Shown here: piece after piece, positions 15,991 through 26,441 of the stretch
Layout: each line of letters begins with the position of its first letter
How positions within the stretch are numbered: the first letter of the stretch is position 1
DNA from: Zelonia costaricensis
Taxonomy: Eukaryota; Euglenozoa; Kinetoplastea; Trypanosomatida; Trypanosomatidae
Assembly (NCBI GenBank): GCA_030849075.1
Contig: JASAOO010003414.1
Coordinates: forward strand, 25,001-57,249
Length of the DNA: 32,249 bases
Reading direction: 5' to 3'
Program-made: the position numbers and the translations under genes
Notes under the pieces: generated by a model
The model's database searches: none
The model's input: the letters and a program-made list of their open reading frames with translations, nothing else
What the model was told of the DNA's origin: nothing

Positions 15991-17642
15991 GTGAAGACAC
16001 ACTCAGCGAAGCGTCGGCACAGTCGTGGTGAGGGTGGGCGAGGATGCGCACTTGCGCCTCCCCCTCGTCTCTTCCTTTTGTTTGGTTTGGGAAGGGAGGG
16101 GAAGAACGAGAGGGCGGTGCGGGGTGGGGGTGGGGGATGGAAGGACGGGCCGGGGATGCATACCGCTGCGGAGGAGGCGCAAATGCAAACCCCCGCTCTC
16201 TCTCTCGATGTAGGGATGAACACATGAGCAGCGCAGCACCATCCACACGACCACCAACGATAGGAGCCCTCAACCCCCCCCCCCCAACTTCTCTGGCACC
16301 CTCTCCTCACCCAATCGGCACACATGCACACACGCGCTCCCCCAGGGTGGGAGAGACGAAGGAAGGTAGCACAGTCGTACGAGAGACGGGGAAAGTCAGC
16401 ACGGAGAAGAAGAGGAAGAAGCAACAAACGGAGGAGATAAAAACAGAAACACACACACAGTGTTGCACTCGGCGATGCCGGGGAGGGACACATCAACAAC
16501 AGCCAACCAGCAGGAGGACAGAAACACACCGACACACACACACACACACATGCAGAGAGAAGCCCAGCTGTCTGTGAGAGAAAAAGCAGGTGAAGATGGC
16601 GGGATGCGATGGCGTGTGGGCGTATGTCTGGGCCAGCAACAAACAGCGAAGCAGACGGGGGCTAAGAGAAACGAGGGAAAATAGCTTATGTGCCGCGAAC
16701 TGAATTCATCAGCGTCACAGCGCCAGCATACACACACACACACACACACAACCACAGACTCAGAGATGAGCGAGCAGAGACTGATCCACGCACCGGGGAG
16801 GGAGGGGGCCTCCTCTCCCACCACACACACAGACGCCAAGCACACACTAGCACATATGGAGAGGAAGACCAGGGGGAAGAAAAGGAGAACGTTGAAGCAC
16901 CGCGGCGGGCAGGCGCGGCAACAACCGCAACGGAGATATACATATGAAAACAAACAAAAAAAAAACAAACACGAAAGAAGTGGCACCAAATGAAAGAGAG
17001 AACAGCAGCGTGACGGTGGACGGCAAGAGTTCAGAACATCAGCATCAGCATCAGCAGCAGCAGCAGCGCCACCACCGCAACAAGACAAAGGCGAGTCCAG
17101 TCAAGAAGGCGCTGAGGTGGAGTTGCCGCAGAGCAGCACCACCGAGACGATGAAGGAGGAGAGGAGAGGAGGGGGGAGGGAGGGCGCGGCTGTGTGAATC
17201 GGCGGCAGAGACAAAGCCAAGGGAAAAAAAAGAGAAAACACAAATATCAGCAAGAGGTGAAGAAAGAAGATGGCCGCACCACATTGATGGGGGCGGGGCG
17301 TGGGGGGAGGGGTCACGTCGCAGGTCCGCGACTGCAACTTGCGCAGCAGGGGCAGGTGCCGCAGCAGGAGAATTGGCGCCTCAGCTAACCCTTAAGAGAG
17401 AAGAGGAGCGCGGAGAGCGCGGGGAGTGCCGGAGGGGGGCTCTCACGAGCGCGCAGAGAGAGACACACACCCACCAGCGACGCAGCAATAACGACATGCG
17501 GGCGGCGGCGCGTGAAGAGGAAGCACCTGACGACCACGGGCCGAGTGGGGGGGGGGGGAGCGGAAGCACAGCTAGAGAGGAGGGGAGGAGGTGAAAGGGG
17601 ATGGGGTGGTGGTGATGAGGCACTCGCAGTGCATAATGCGCA

Positions 17643-17690
<48 letters not shown>
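17643..17690. repeat. CA/GT microsatellite
   Basis: This is the longest uninterrupted CA dinucleotide repeat in the window on the plus strand, UG in the transcript, within the large interval downstream of the kinase gene. Confidence 0.9.
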
Positions 17691-17693
<3 letters not shown>

Positions 17694-18789
17694 GGATTTA
17701 CCGTCGAAGGACCAATGCGGGCGTTGAGGGAAGACATGCGCTTTGTGCGACAGAGGAGAACATAAAGAAAAGCACCACATAACGGAAGAAGAGAGGGAGG
17801 GTAAGAGAGCGAGTGAAGCGTAAGAAGAAGAAGAGAGAGAAAGACGAACAAGATCAGAAGGTAGGTGAGCGTGATGGGGAAGGGGTGTGTGTGTGTTTTG
17901 TGTGTGTGCGTGGGGGGGGGAAGGGGATTGTATGCAGGGGCGCGCAGACGAGGAGAGCACCCGTAGCACCGCCGCACGTCGCGCGTACCAAAGCGCGCAC
18001 GTTGCCTGTGTATGTGTTTTGTGTGTCCTTTGTCCACTTGCCATGGTGCGGGTGTGTGTGTGTGTGTGTGTGTGTGCAGCTGCACACACAGCGCGCACAC
18101 GCCCCCCCTCCCCTCCCCTCTTTCTCACAAGCGCACACCGGCACCGTGACGCTTCATCGAGGCACTGAAGCCAGAGAGGGTACGGGGGTGGGGAGCCCGT
18201 CAACACGAGGAGAGAGATCCGTGTGAGCGGAGAACGTACAGCCCCACCGACCTCCCCCCCCCCGCCACGAGCTCCTCGCCACCTGTGAGGAAGACGCACA
18301 AGAGAAGCACCAGGTGACGAGAGAAACAGAAGGGGAGAGAAGGGCGGGGGTGGGGTGGCGGGAAGGATGATGATGGGGGTAGCAGAGGAGTGGGGCAGCA
18401 GCGGCGGTGAAGTGCGCGTGCTTCGGCAGAATCGAGCTAGAAGGGTCTGAACACACACCCTCACACACACACACACACACACATACACCCTCACACGTAC
18501 AATCTCTCAAAGTCGAAAGGGAAGGAAGGAGCTGACTTGACGGGCCGCCGTGGGGGGGGGGGGGCATTGAGTGCAGTCAAGACGGAAAACACACAAACAG
18601 ACAAACACAAACAAAGAAGAAAAAGAGAGCAAGAGACGCAAGGGCAACTTGAGATTGAAGTGAAGCACAAGATAGCGCACATCGAACGCAGTGTGAGGGG
18701 AGGAGAGAGAAAGGGTTTGAATGGCGGTGGGTTGTGAGGAGGAGGAGGGGAGGGGAGTGGGGAGTGTGGGGGGGGGGGGAGTGGAAGGG

Positions 18790-18790
18790 N
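18790..18790. other. Ambiguous base (N)
   Basis: A single undetermined base follows a G12 run (18768-18779), probably a sequencing or assembly difficulty at homopolymers. It lies outside any called gene. Confidence 0.99.
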
Positions 18791-20257
18791 CGTAAGCGTG
18801 CGTGAGAGTGCGGTGCTGAAACGGTGAGTGAGAGAGAGAAGCGTAAAGAAATAACACTTAAGAAGAGTGGAGGGGGTGGGTCGACACACGACGAGGACAT
18901 TCCAGGAAAGGTGAAGAGAAGAAGGGAAGAGAAGGAGGGTGGGGCGGAGGCGGGGGCGGGGAGGGGGGAGGACCAAAACTCGGAGAAAGGGCGAGTAGGA
19001 GAAAACACAACAACAACGTACATGAAGAAACCAGAGGAACCAGAACTCATGGTGCGCTGACGAGGGGAAGAGGGCGCAAGGACACATAAAAAAAAAAAAG
19101 CACACAAACACACACACACACACTCACACACGCGAAGACGCCACTGGTTGGTGTCAGATGTACATTCTGAATGTTGTGTCTCGCGCTCTTCCCCGTTCCA
19201 GTCGCCCGCCTTGGTTCAGCACTGAGACTGGTCCACGCCATTCCCACCATTCCTCCACTTTCTCGCCTCTGCCCCATCCTGGCATTCCCTTCAAGTCCAC
19301 GGGAGGCGGGTGTAGGTCAACCCCCCTCCCTCGTCCCCCGAACTCAGCGATGCAAATGGTAGGAGGAGGGAGATGAACCCACAGCTGTCGAGGCTCAACC
19401 TCTAGACACACAGACACACACGCGCACACAGAGAGAAAAGAAGAGAAACCGCAACGCCGCACTGCGAACTCCGCGTCCTTCCGTTCTCCACACCTTCTAC
19501 GTCCACCTGCCCCCCTTCCCTTTCCTCACACTGTGCCACCAACCTCCCTTCCCCCCCCTCCACGGCGCTACTGCATGCACTGCGTCTGGTGTGGCTTTGC
19601 GGACCAGCTCTACGAGAGTGGGATGCAGAACGGGCAGGTGGCGGAACTAAGCACGTGGTTGTGTGTGTGTGTGTGTGAGGGTGCAGGGCGGGGGCCGGGG
19701 GCCGGGGGGGGGGGGGGGCTTGGAGCGTCGTGGGCACGGAGAGTCGCGGCGCGTAAGAGCGGGAGGGGAAGCGGGGGGGGGGGGGGGGAGACAAACAAAC
19801 ATGGCTGAGAAAAAAAGGAAGACACGCAGACACACACACACACACACACACATACACGCAAAGGGAGCTAATAGAGATCACGACGGGCGCAGACACACAC
19901 GCGCGCAAGAGAGAGATGGCGGGGGGGGAGGAGGTCAAGAGACGCAGAGCAGCAAGGGGTGCAGAGGAGAATGGGGCACGGAAAGCTAGAGCTAAAACCA
20001 CGACAGTGGAGTCATAGAAACCTCAACACCCAAACACAAACACACACATATGCACACATATGCAGCGAACACAATCAGCAGAGGCCACGGTGGGTAATGA
20101 AAGAGGCAGAGAAGAGAAAGGAAGAAGGGAAGGAAGAGGAAACAAGCGCAGTCGCGGCACGCTCGAGGCGATCAACAACATCGACAAAAAAACCAAACCA
20201 CCGCAAACAGGCGAAGAGCGCTCACGCCGGGTGATCTCGAACAAACACCGCAGCTGG

Positions 20258-23200
20258 CTAGGCGTAAAGGCTCCGCATCGTGCTCACAATCAGTTCCGCC
20301 TGCGCGGCGTCCAGCTGGTCCGGATCACCGCCGCGCAGCCGCGTCAGGCACGTGCTGATCGCCGCAACGATGTTTGTGCGCACCAAGCTGGAGGTGCTGC
20401 TAGACACGACAATCACGAGCACGGGAATGTTCGCGGCTAAGGAGTCCTGCAAGTAGGCGACGAGGCTGTGGTAGCCGCCCTCTTCCTCGTTCTCGTCGTC
20501 CGTCACGAAGAAGTACGAGTCGACGTACTTGCGCGCCGCCTTTCCCACAATCGGCGGCAGCGCGTCGCTCGGGATGGCCCCCTCCGGGGCGCGGAACTGG
20601 AAGCCCGCTTCGCTGGCCAGCTGCTGCCGCTGATCCCGTCGTTCCTTCAGCGCATTCGTCAGCGCGGTGAAGTACACGCCGAGCTCTTCGCTCGTGAAGA
20701 AGCCGTTGGGGAAGCGTGAGTCGGCGCACTGGCAGAGCACCACACGACGCGTCTTGCACACCCGCAGGGTCTGCACGCGGTAGATGGCCATGTTGTTCGC
20801 CGCCAGCCACACCGCCGGCTCCACGTCAGGGATGCGAACCGGGAAGCTATCATCCCACACAATCACAGCCGGCAGACGAGCCTGTGAGGCTGCCGCGGAG
20901 GTCGCCGCGGACGGGGCCGGCGCGGACGGGGCCGGCGCGGGCGTCGCCTTGCGAGTTTCTTTAAGCGTGTGTGCCTCCCACTGCTCCATCAGCGCCGGGA
21001 TGGCGTCAAGCACCAGCTGCAGCCGGTGCGTTGTCTCCAGTGCCTCGGGCAGCTTCTCCAGAGGGTTGCCGCTCAGTCGGACATGGCGCAGACACGGGGC
21101 AGCCAGTACGGAGACGACCTCCATGTGGCGGCCTGCGGCCACCCCCGCGAGCCCGGCACACGTGCTCGGCGTCGCTGGTGCCGACGTCGACGTCGTGTCC
21201 ATGACCGTGGCCCCCGTCGCGCTGTCGATCGGGACGCTCGTCGTGCCAACGCTGGTGATGTAGTTGTGGTGCAGTCCGAGCCGCTCCAGGAATGGCGCAC
21301 GCGTTACGAGCGAGCCGGGGATGTTCTCGATGTGGTTGTGCGACAGGTCCAGCCGCACCAGCCGTGGCGCGACGAGCACCTCCTCCGGAAACCTCTCCAG
21401 ACGGTTGAAGGTGATGACGACATCCATCAGCGCGTGGAAGGCGGCGAGGCGCAGCGGGGCGAGCGTGGTGAGGGCGTTGTGGCTGAGCCGCATGTCCGCC
21501 GTGAACTCCTCCAACAGGTTCAGCTTCGCCAGCGTCGCCGCGTCTGAGAGAGACACGTACGTCAACTCCAGCTTCGGCTCCTGCGTGGCGAGCTGCTGCT
21601 CCACCACCTCCTGCACCGCAGCCGCCGCGTCCTTGTCGGCGCTGCCGTCGGCCTGCTCATCGTCGGCGTCGTCGTCGCTACCGTTGAAGATCGCGTACGG
21701 GTCGTCCTCGCCGTCGTCAGGCCCAGCCACGTCGTCGTCCGCGTTGGTGTGGCGCGCCGTCTCCACCTCCTTGCGCCGCACCCGCCGCAGCGCGCGCACG
21801 CCGTGGAAGCAGTCCTTCAGGTTCTTGCCGCGGTAGACGGAGTCGAGCGCCTTGTCGTACAGCTCCGCAAGGGATGCGGGCACCTGGGCAGGGCTGGCTC
21901 CGTTCGCGGCGGCTGCCAAAGCCGCCCCGTTGCTCACCACCTCCGCAGTGGTGTTGTTGGAGGGTGCTGCGTGCAGGCTCGCGCCGGCGCTGTTGCCGAG
22001 CGCCACGGAGGCGGGACTGCGCGACCCGCTTGGGGCGGCGCCGTGCGGGTCGACGTGCATCACGGCGAAGAAGGGGTGCCGCGTCGCGGCAGGGAGCAGC
22101 ATGCGCTTCTCCAGGTCCTTCTCCAGCATGTGCCCCAGAAGGTTGCACAGGTCGGCGTTCCCGACATCTGGGATAGCCAGAGGGGCGTCGCTGAGAATCT
22201 GCGCGCGGTGCTGGGCAAAGGAGGTGGAGGACACCGGCAGTGTGCCGACCGCCATCTCGTACAGCGTCAGGGCGAAGGCCCAGCTGTCCACCACCTCCCC
22301 CGACACCACCTCCCCACGCACCTGCTCCGGCGAGCTGAACGCCGGGGTACCCTCAGCCTGCTTCGTCCGCATCTGGCTGTTGCACGTGCCGAAGTCGGCG
22401 ATCTTGACCACGTCGACGTGGTCGACGAGGCAGTTGGCTGGCTTGATGTCGCGGTGGTAGAGAAACTCAGAGTGCAGGTGCAGCAGGCCGCGCAAGATGT
22501 CGGCGCCGTACCGCCGCACCGTCTCCAGCGGCAGCGGCGGCGTGTCCGTGAGGTGCACCGGGCCCCGCTCGCAGTACTCCATGATGACGTACACCTTCTG
22601 CGAATCCACATCCTCGATGACCTCCTTCAGCTTCGTGATGTTGGGGTGGTCGATGAACCGCATCACCGCAATCTCGCGGAGCAGGTCGTCCTCGTTGGTG
22701 CCAGCGAGCGCGGCCTTGGCCCGGCTGCGGCCGAGACTGATGCCCGACAGCGCCACCTTCTTCTGCCGGCGCAGTATCTTCAGCGCGAACAGCTCCTGCG
22801 TGCGGATGTGCTGGACCAGCTTCACCTTCGCGTACGACCCGCGGCCGAGCTGGCGTACCACGACGTAGTCGTTGATGATCTTGTTGCCGCCGCTATTGCG
22901 CGTCTTGGTGACGAGGGCGCCCTCGTGGATCGAGTTGGAGCGCGACTTGCGCTGGAAGCGCTTCAGGTCGTGCTCGTGCTGCGGGGCCGGGCTGGAGGCG
23001 GGGAAGAGCCGCCCCGACTCCATCGAGGACCCCTGCCGACTCCCGCTCGTCGCTTCGTCGGCGGGGACGGGCACTGGCGTGACACTGTGGCGTCCAGCTG
23101 CCGCCGCCGTCGCTGCTCCGCCGCCGCCGCCACCGCTGCCCGAGCCGTCCTCCGGATCCTGCTGCTGGATGAAGCACTCCTGACAGAGGATGTAGTCACA

Positions 23201-25048
23201 CTGATCACAGCGGTACACGGGCTCGGCGTCCTCGATGGCGCGCTTGCACTTGGAGCAGGGTGCGTAGAAGAGCGTGCTGGCGCCGCCCTCGCCGGACAGT
23301 GAGAAGATCGAGTCGCCGCCGAAGGTCCGGCTGGAGCTACAGTGGTTGTCTTGTATGGACAGCATCGCGTGCGTCGGGTCGTGTACGGCACGCACCGCCT
23401 CCAGGTCAAAGCGGCAGTCCTCGCAGAGGAAGAAGTCCTCGCACACCTCGCAGGAGAAGGCGACGGCGGCGTTGCGGCACAGCGCGCACTCGCGCGGCTG
23501 GTTGCAGAACACGGCGAGCCCGTTACCACCACCACCGCTGGTTTGGGCGCGGTTGTGGCGGTTCAGTGGGCCGCCGGAAGTGGGTCGACTGCCCGTGGCG
23601 CCGCCCGTCGCGAGCACATTGAATTCCGGCGACGCGCCGAGCACCGACCGCGCGAGATCGCTGCCGCTGGAGAAGCCGTGCGGGTGCGTCGGGGTGCCGG
23701 CGAGGCTCACGAGACTGCCCGAGCTCTGCCCGCGGCGGTGCCCCGGCCCGTTCACGCCGTCCGACGACGTGCTGCGGCGACTGGCAGTGCCAAAGCGGAA
23801 GCTGCCGCCGCTGGCGTGCGTGCCGGTGGAGCGGTGGGCGCTGCGCCCGCTAAGGATGGGCAGCCCCGCCGTGGCCAGCGGCACCGCGTCGCCAGCCTCC
23901 GACGGCTCACTGTCCTCATCCGAGTCGATGTCGAAGCAGGAGTCGTCGATGTCGAGGTTTTGAATAACGTGATGAGCCTCCGCAAGCCCCGACGTCGCCG
24001 CCGCCGCCGCCGCAGCAGCAGCGGTGTTGTTGTTGGTGGTGGTGGTGTTGGGGCGTGCCGAGATGGAGTTGGCCGGGGCGGCGCGCGGCGCGGCAGCCAC
24101 GATGCCGGACGGCGCTCGGGTGCTGGCACCAGACGCGACGGGCGGCGGCGGTTTGGGTTTGAGCTCTGCGAGACGATTGGGCGGGAGTGCGGAACCGCCG
24201 TCTACGGGGTTCGACGCCGCCTTGTCGGCCGGCGCAGGCTGTGAGGGAAAGAGGCTGCCGGACCCGAAGGGCGATACTGTGAGGTGGCGCGCCGACAGCC
24301 GCATCTGCGGTGGCGTCTCCGGGACGAGGGAGACCTGAAGCAGGCTCGAGCACCGCTGCTGGTTGCTCGCGCTGAAGCGCCGCTGCTGCTGATGCTGCCC
24401 CGGGCCGCCGTGCGTGGAGGGAAGAGCGGCAACGGCAGGGGCACCGCCACCGCTGCCGTCTACTGCAGTCAGGCCACTGCGGCGGTGCGTGGCTGCCGCG
24501 GCCCTCTCCGGCGTGGGATGCCCCGGCTCGCACGCGGGGTCGACCTCACCGCTGGCCGCTCCGTCCACGTCGTAGCCGCGGCGTGGGAAGGCGAAGCGAC
24601 TGCGGCTGCTGGTGCGGCTGGTGCCCTCGAGGGTGCGCGGCGAGGGGGCGTTGGTGAGGACGACGGGGGTGGCGATGGCGGCGCTCGCGGTGGGGGCGAC
24701 GGTTGGAGTCTCAGCGGCTCGCTTGTCCCCGCTCGTGCGAGGTCCTGCCGCTGCTAGTGGGTTGGACACGCACACGTGTGGGGCGGAGGTGCCCTGGGGC
24801 TCCTCGCTCACATCGCAGCTGCTCTTCAGCTGACTCTGAGCTTTGCTGCTGTCTGTCGAGCCCCGTGCGGTGGGTGGCGGCTTGCCGTCGCTGCTGACGC
24901 GCCGTGGCGACGCCTCGGGCCCCTTCGATCGACGGTCCGGACTCCCGGCAGCAGAGGCGGCTGTAGACCGCTGGCGCTGCGTCCGCGCCGCGGCTGCCGC
25001 CGTCTTCGCCTCCACCGGAGGCGCTTCGACGGAGGCACTGCAGCCCAT
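20258..25048 (-). CDS. Acylated ZZ-finger / CaMKK-like kinase / LRR / pseudo-phosphatase multidomain protein
   Basis: This 1596-residue protein starts MGCSAS, a myristoylation-plus-palmitoylation type signal. About 500 disordered Ser/Pro/Ala-rich residues follow, including poly-Thr, poly-Asn and poly-Ala runs. Zinc finger 1 is ZZ-like with C521, C524, C533, C536, C542, C545, H556 and H560. Finger 2 has C598, C601, C614, C617, C622 and C625. The kinase domain (about 729-993) keeps the Gly loop (735-742), K757, E792, HRD (865-867), N872 and DFG (885-887). GTPAFSSPE replaces the usual APE, and a basic insert of about 25 residues sits between K757 and helix C, as in CaMKK/LKB1-kinase relatives. 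An acidic linker leads to leucine-rich repeats (about 1168-1340). The last 205 residues fit a dual-specificity phosphatase fold with Ser (S1551) at the catalytic Cys position. Catalytic kinase activity on Ser/Thr is expected; the substrate and calcium dependence are unknown. Multidomain kinase/LRR/phosphatase proteins have been noted in trypanosomatids. Confidence 0.9.
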   Translation of the reverse strand: MGCSASVEAPPVEAKTAAAAARTQRQRSTAASAAGSPDRRSKGPEASPRRVSSDGKPPPTARGSTDSSKAQSQLKSSCDVSEEPQGTSAPHVCVSNPLAAAGPRTSGDKRAAETPTVAPTASAAIATPVVLTNAPSPRTLEGTSRTSSRSRFAFPRRGYDVDGAASGEVDPACEPGHPTPERAAAATHRRSGLTAVDGSGGGAPAVAALPSTHGGPGQHQQQRRFSASNQQRCSSLLQVSLVPETPPQMRLSARHLTVSPFGSGSLFPSQPAPADKAASNPVDGGSALPPNRLAELKPKPPPPVASGASTRAPSGIVAAAPRAAPANSISARPNTTTTNNNTAAAAAAAAATSGLAEAHHVIQNLDIDDSCFDIDSDEDSEPSEAGDAVPLATAGLPILSGRSAHRSTGTHASGGSFRFGTASRRSTSSDGVNGPGHRRGQSSGSLVSLAGTPTHPHGFSSGSDLARSVLGASPEFNVLATGGATGSRPTSGGPLNRHNRAQTSGGGGNGLAVFCNQPRECALCRNAAVAFSCEVCEDFFLCEDCRFDLEAVRAVHDPTHAMLSIQDNHCSSSRTFGGDSIFSLSGEGGASTLFYAPCSKCKRAIEDAEPVYRCDQCDYILCQECFIQQQDPEDGSGSGGGGGGAATAAAAGRHSVTPVPVPADEATSGSRQGSSMESGRLFPASSPAPQHEHDLKRFQRKSRSNSIHEGALVTKTRNSGGNKIINDYVVVRQLGRGSYAKVKLVQHIRTQELFALKILRRQKKVALSGISLGRSRAKAALAGTNEDDLLREIAVMRFIDHPNITKLKEVIEDVDSQKVYVIMEYCERGPVHLTDTPPLPLETVRRYGADILRGLLHLHSEFLYHRDIKPANCLVDHVDVVKIADFGTCNSQMRTKQAEGTPAFSSPEQVRGEVVSGEVVDSWAFALTLYEMAVGTLPVSSTSFAQHRAQILSDAPLAIPDVGNADLCNLLGHMLEKDLEKRMLLPAATRHPFFAVMHVDPHGAAPSGSRSPASVALGNSAGASLHAAPSNNTTAEVVSNGAALAAAANGASPAQVPASLAELYDKALDSVYRGKNLKDCFHGVRALRRVRRKEVETARHTNADDDVAGPDDGEDDPYAIFNGSDDDADDEQADGSADKDAAAAVQEVVEQQLATQEPKLELTYVSLSDAATLAKLNLLEEFTADMRLSHNALTTLAPLRLAAFHALMDVVITFNRLERFPEEVLVAPRLVRLDLSHNHIENIPGSLVTRAPFLERLGLHHNYITSVGTTSVPIDSATGATVMDTTSTSAPATPSTCAGLAGVAAGRHMEVVSVLAAPCLRHVRLSGNPLEKLPEALETTHRLQLVLDAIPALMEQWEAHTLKETRKATPAPAPSAPAPSAATSAAASQARLPAVIVWDDSFPVRIPDVEPAVWLAANNMAIYRVQTLRVCKTRRVVLCQCADSRFPNGFFTSEELGVYFTALTNALKERRDQRQQLASEAGFQFRAPEGAIPSDALPPIVGKAARKYVDSYFFVTDDENEEEGGYHSLVAYLQDSLAANIPVLVIVVSSSTSSLVRTNIVAAISTCLTRLRGGDPDQLDAAQAELIVSTMRSLYA

Positions 25049-26441
25049 GTTTCCTCGACCGGTGCAGGCGCACGGACAGACCTAGAAACCAGCACACACC
25101 TGCAGCGTGCCTAGGAGTGGGATATCAGAAAGGAATTGCGGTGCAGGCGAGGAGGAAGCGGGGGGGGGGGGATCGGGGGCGGCGTGGAGGTGCACGTGTA
25201 TCTTTCGGTGTGAGTGGGAGGTGGGGGTGGGGTGAACAATGTGGGGGCTGGGCGCCTTCCAGTCGGCAAGGAGGGACCTGGAAAGGGAGGGAGGGGGGGT
25301 AGAGTGGGGCGGAGGGAGGACGCGTGGAGGGCGACGGAAGACACGGTGTGTGTGCGTGCGCCTGGCGTCGCGAGCTCGAGTAACTAAGCGGCAACAACAG
25401 CAAAGCCGAAAGGAAGAAAGCAGAGTGGCAACGAGAGCGGGGGAAGGGGGGGGAAAGAACGGGCAGCGGTCTACACGCAGGCGATGGACCCCTCCTCTGT
25501 GTGGCTACAGGGGAGGGGGCGGGGTGGGGTGGTGGGGCGAGAAGGAGAAGACGACGTCACTGTGCACCAGGGGAGAAGGGGAAGGGAGGAGGAGGAGGGG
25601 CAAGAGACCGGGGAGGGATGGCTTGCGAGGTATGACGGGGCAGAAGAGAAGCCGATGACGACGCGGTCGCCGTCGTCCCATTCAGCTGAGCTGCGCAGTC
25701 ACGCAGCGTTTTCAAATGTCAGTGTGTGTGTGTGTGTGTGTGTGTACAGTTGCACAGATGCGCGAGATCAGGAAACACATGAAGGAGGTGAAGGAAGGGA
25801 AGGGGAGGGGGGAGGGACGGGTTTTCAGCGTGCGTGAGGGACATTCAAGGCGTACTGGCATGGGGAAGTGGGGGGGGTGGGGGAACGACTGCAGCGGCAT
25901 GGGGAAGAGAAGAGAGAGAGCCATGATTCCCTTCAACTAACCAGCAGTGGGGACCGGCTGACGAGGCAGGTGACGATACGGACACGTGCTGAGAGGCGGC
26001 CAGCGCGACGCTTCGCAGTGCCGTCGAGCGCTGCAGGCGGAGTGACCTTCGCTGAGGCGTGGGGGTGGGCGCTGTGTTTCGCTGTCAAGTAGAACAGAGG
26101 AAAGGTGAGCACGTACACACGCACACCGACGCACACCGACGCACTAGGCTGGCCCGAGTCAAGACACGACAGGTTGTTCACATCTGCGTGAGTTACGTGT
26201 GCTGGCGTCGGCGCCTCTGTGTGCCCGTGTGTGTGTGTGTGTCTGTGTGTGTGTGTGTAGGTACGCAAACTTGATATGTAAACGGCCGCCATCGCCTGAA
26301 ATAAAGGGGTGAAGGAGCACGGGGGGGGGGGAGGGTAGCAGGTGGTGGCCGGCTGCAGAGACGACGAGAGGGGCACCAGCACTGAGCCGCCTTCCTCGCT
26401 TTCCAGAATTCCACGCTCTGCCCCCTCTCCGCCTGGCGGCT
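25049..26441. other. Intergenic region: IBA57 3' UTR and kinase leader
   Basis: No gene is seen in 1.4 kb. The plus strand is purine-rich from about 25130 to 25650 and 25770 to 25920. GT repeats lie at about 25719-25745 and 26226-26260 (CA in the transcript). A G12 run (25160-25171) belongs to the kinase splicing signal, and a G11 run lies at 26321-26331. Confidence 0.55.
25111..25171 (-). promoter_or_regulatory. Predicted trans-splice acceptor of the kinase gene
   Basis: A C12 run and CU-rich tract in the transcript (complement of about 25148-25171) are followed by TAG with its AG at 25112-25111, the first AG after the tract. The 5' UTR would be 62 nt. This supports the MGCS start at 25048. 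Confidence 0.55.

Larger units (their letters stand above)
14641..20257. other. 5.6 kb interval without a convincing protein gene
   Basis: This is several times longer than any other gap in the window. It comprises the kinase 3' UTR and whatever else is made there. From about 16.4 kb onward the plus strand is rich in A and G, with CA repeats (for example 16530-16550, 16728-16750, 17645-17690, 18460-18484, 19105-19130, 19828-19853) and G runs of 10-16. Long frames on either strand are repeat translations. More complex sequence occurs at about 15690-15990 and 19140-19660; both are discussed under findings. An undetermined base lies at 18790. Confidence 0.6.

Noticed and set aside
16396..17088. 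Minus-strand frame of 230 codons resembling a multi-pass membrane protein
   Set aside because: The hydrophobic look (Phe, Leu, Cys, Val, Ser) comes from translating pyrimidine-rich and GT-repeat DNA; there is no stable motif.
17381..18494. Minus-strand frames of 239 and 369 codons in the large gap
   Set aside because: They are dominated by Cys-Val, His-Thr and Ser-Pro stretches produced by CA and pyrimidine repeats.
21749..23302. Plus-strand frame of 517 codons
   Set aside because: It lies opposite the kinase domain and zinc fingers, whose motifs are unambiguous on the minus strand.
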